64,000 nucleotides of DNA, taken from Desulfosediminicola ganghwensis. GTDB lineage: Bacteria; Desulfobacterota; Desulfobulbia; Desulfobulbales; Desulfocapsaceae. The DNA is taken from positions 4,178,001 through 4,242,000 of the forward strand of contig NZ_CP050699.1 of assembly GCF_005116675.2 (NCBI RefSeq), given 5' to 3'. Position numbers and translations under genes: made by a program. Below the pieces are notes generated by a model. That model made no database searches. It had not been told where the DNA came from and saw nothing but the letters and a program-made list of their open reading frames with translations. Of this stretch, positions 63,220 through 64,000 are shown piece after piece (position 1 is the first letter of the stretch; each line of letters opens with the position of its first letter).

Positions 63220-64000
63220 TCAATGGTGGACAAATTCATCCCGTTCATTCAGCCAGTTGAGAAGGTCTGTAAAAAACCGTTGTCTCTCAGGGCTGTATTC
63301 CAGAATGTGCCGGGCATCCTCGTATGTTACCAGCGTCTTATCCGGGTATGGTATCTTGTCGAAGAATTTTTCATTTTTCCGGTTATCACCAATGCGATCT
63401 TCACCGGCCAGGGCGACAAAGAGAGGTACTTTGAGCAAGTCTACCTGACGGGTGATAAATTTTCTCGCTTCATTTACCTGATAATAAAAATCTCCCGTTG
63501 CTGCCCGCAAGGCAAGGGTGTCACTTTCAATAAACACTTCGTATTCATCCAACTCAGAGAAGAGTTCCGGCTGTAGCATTACCGGCACCAGAAAATCCCG
63601 TTCTCCGGATTTACTGAAACCGATCCTCAGGATATCGCTGAAAGGAATACTGGTCCTGGTGTAGAACGCCGGTGTAGTAAGTACCAGCGCCTGCACTTTA
63701 CCAGGATAAAGATATGCATACACCGTCGCCGGTATCGCACCGAAGCAGTGCCCGACCAGCAAATGTCGATCATAACCATGTCTGGCAAGCGCATATTCGG
63801 CGACTTCACTGATTTCTTTCGCCCATAATTTGAAATCTTTGATATCACCACGTGGAGCGGCACTTAGCCCGGAACCGCTTCGATCAAACACATAAACCGG
63901 ATGGCCACGTTCAGCCAGTAAAGACGCTGATAAAGAAAACCATGCAGAATGACTTTGCAGACCATGGGTAAAAACAACAGGATAGTTTTCTCCCTCTTCA
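63220..64000 (-). CDS. Alpha/beta hydrolase, partial at window edge, Cys nucleophile
   Basis: The frame is open through the window end (64000), so the N-terminus is missing. HGLQSHSAW near the edge is the oxyanion His-Gly, and LLVGHCFGAIPA is the nucleophile elbow. The elbow has Cys where the family normally has Ser. ALAGEDRIGDN holds the acid Asp and EDARHILEYSPERQRFF the His. The Cys-His-Asp set recalls dienelactone hydrolase. It probably works with the epimerase downstream, but the substrate is unknown. Confidence 0.85.
   Translation of the reverse strand, partial: EEGENYPVVFTHGLQSHSAWFSLSASLLAERGHPVYVFDRSGSGLSAAPRGDIKDFKLWAKEISEVAEYALARHGYDRHLLVGHCFGAIPATVYAYLYPGKVQALVLTTPAFYTRTSIPFSDILRIGFSKSGERDFLVPVMLQPELFSELDEYEVFIESDTLALRAATGDFYYQVNEARKFITRQVDLLKVPLFVALAGEDRIGDNRKNEKFFDKIPYPDKTLVTYEDARHILEYSPERQRFFTDLLNWLNERDEFVHH

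Overview
The window reads as the chromosome of an anaerobic Desulfobacterota-type bacterium, most likely near the sulfate-reducing Desulfobulbales. This is inference from gene content: a methylmalonyl-CoA (propionate) module built on a Na+-translocating decarboxylase, HdrC/HdrB-like redox proteins, a flavodoxin-fold reductase and PAS/GAF proteins with a cysteine-rich tail. No rRNA or tRNA gene was recognised, so the placement is not firm.

Positions 1-32.3 kb are ordinary chromosome. The minus strand carries the end of an MscS/KefA-type channel, two histone-deacetylase-fold proteins, a hydantoinase/oxoprolinase, a flavoprotein and a CBS-ACT protein. The plus strand at 8.0-16.5 kb holds the methylmalonyl-CoA module: carboxyltransferase, OadG-like delta, biotin carrier, OadB-like beta, a TetR regulator, epimerase, mutase and MeaB. 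Envelope genes follow (AI-2E-type permease, AsmA, lipoproteins, a lipoprotein-type FAH-fold enzyme, an Omp85-like barrel, a SYLF protein). A PP2C phosphatase, a GH3-type acyl-adenylating enzyme and a Cache-Ser/Thr kinase lie in a row at 25.2-30.2 kb.

Positions 32.3-50.5 kb are a mobile and accessory region. A short integron-like cassette array without a visible integrase carries a lipoprotein, a HEPN protein with a small partner, and an HNH protein, separated by attC-like sites. An IS91-like element sits between two of these sites. Beyond it are a primase-like stub, two near-identical IS91-like elements in tandem, and an IS4-family element with a 9-bp target duplication. Gene remnants (racemase, NtrC-type regulator, carboxymuconolactone decarboxylase, integrase), an hdrCB-like pair and a YgjV-like gene follow. 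All three IS91-like elements encode a tyrosine recombinase that needs a -1 frameshift on an A run to become full length, and it then overlaps the transposase by exactly 11 nt.

Positions 51.2-56.2 kb hold a decayed stress island: a GpmA/FtsH chimera, Hsp20, a coiled-coil gene with an in-frame TGA, a UspA remnant and an alpha-glucan phosphorylase. Positions 56.8-60.7 kb are AT-rich, with small minus-strand membrane and unknown proteins and a dead IS30 transposase. The right end returns to ordinary chromosome: a cytidylate-kinase-like protein, an enolase-superfamily epimerase, and an alpha/beta hydrolase cut by the window edge.
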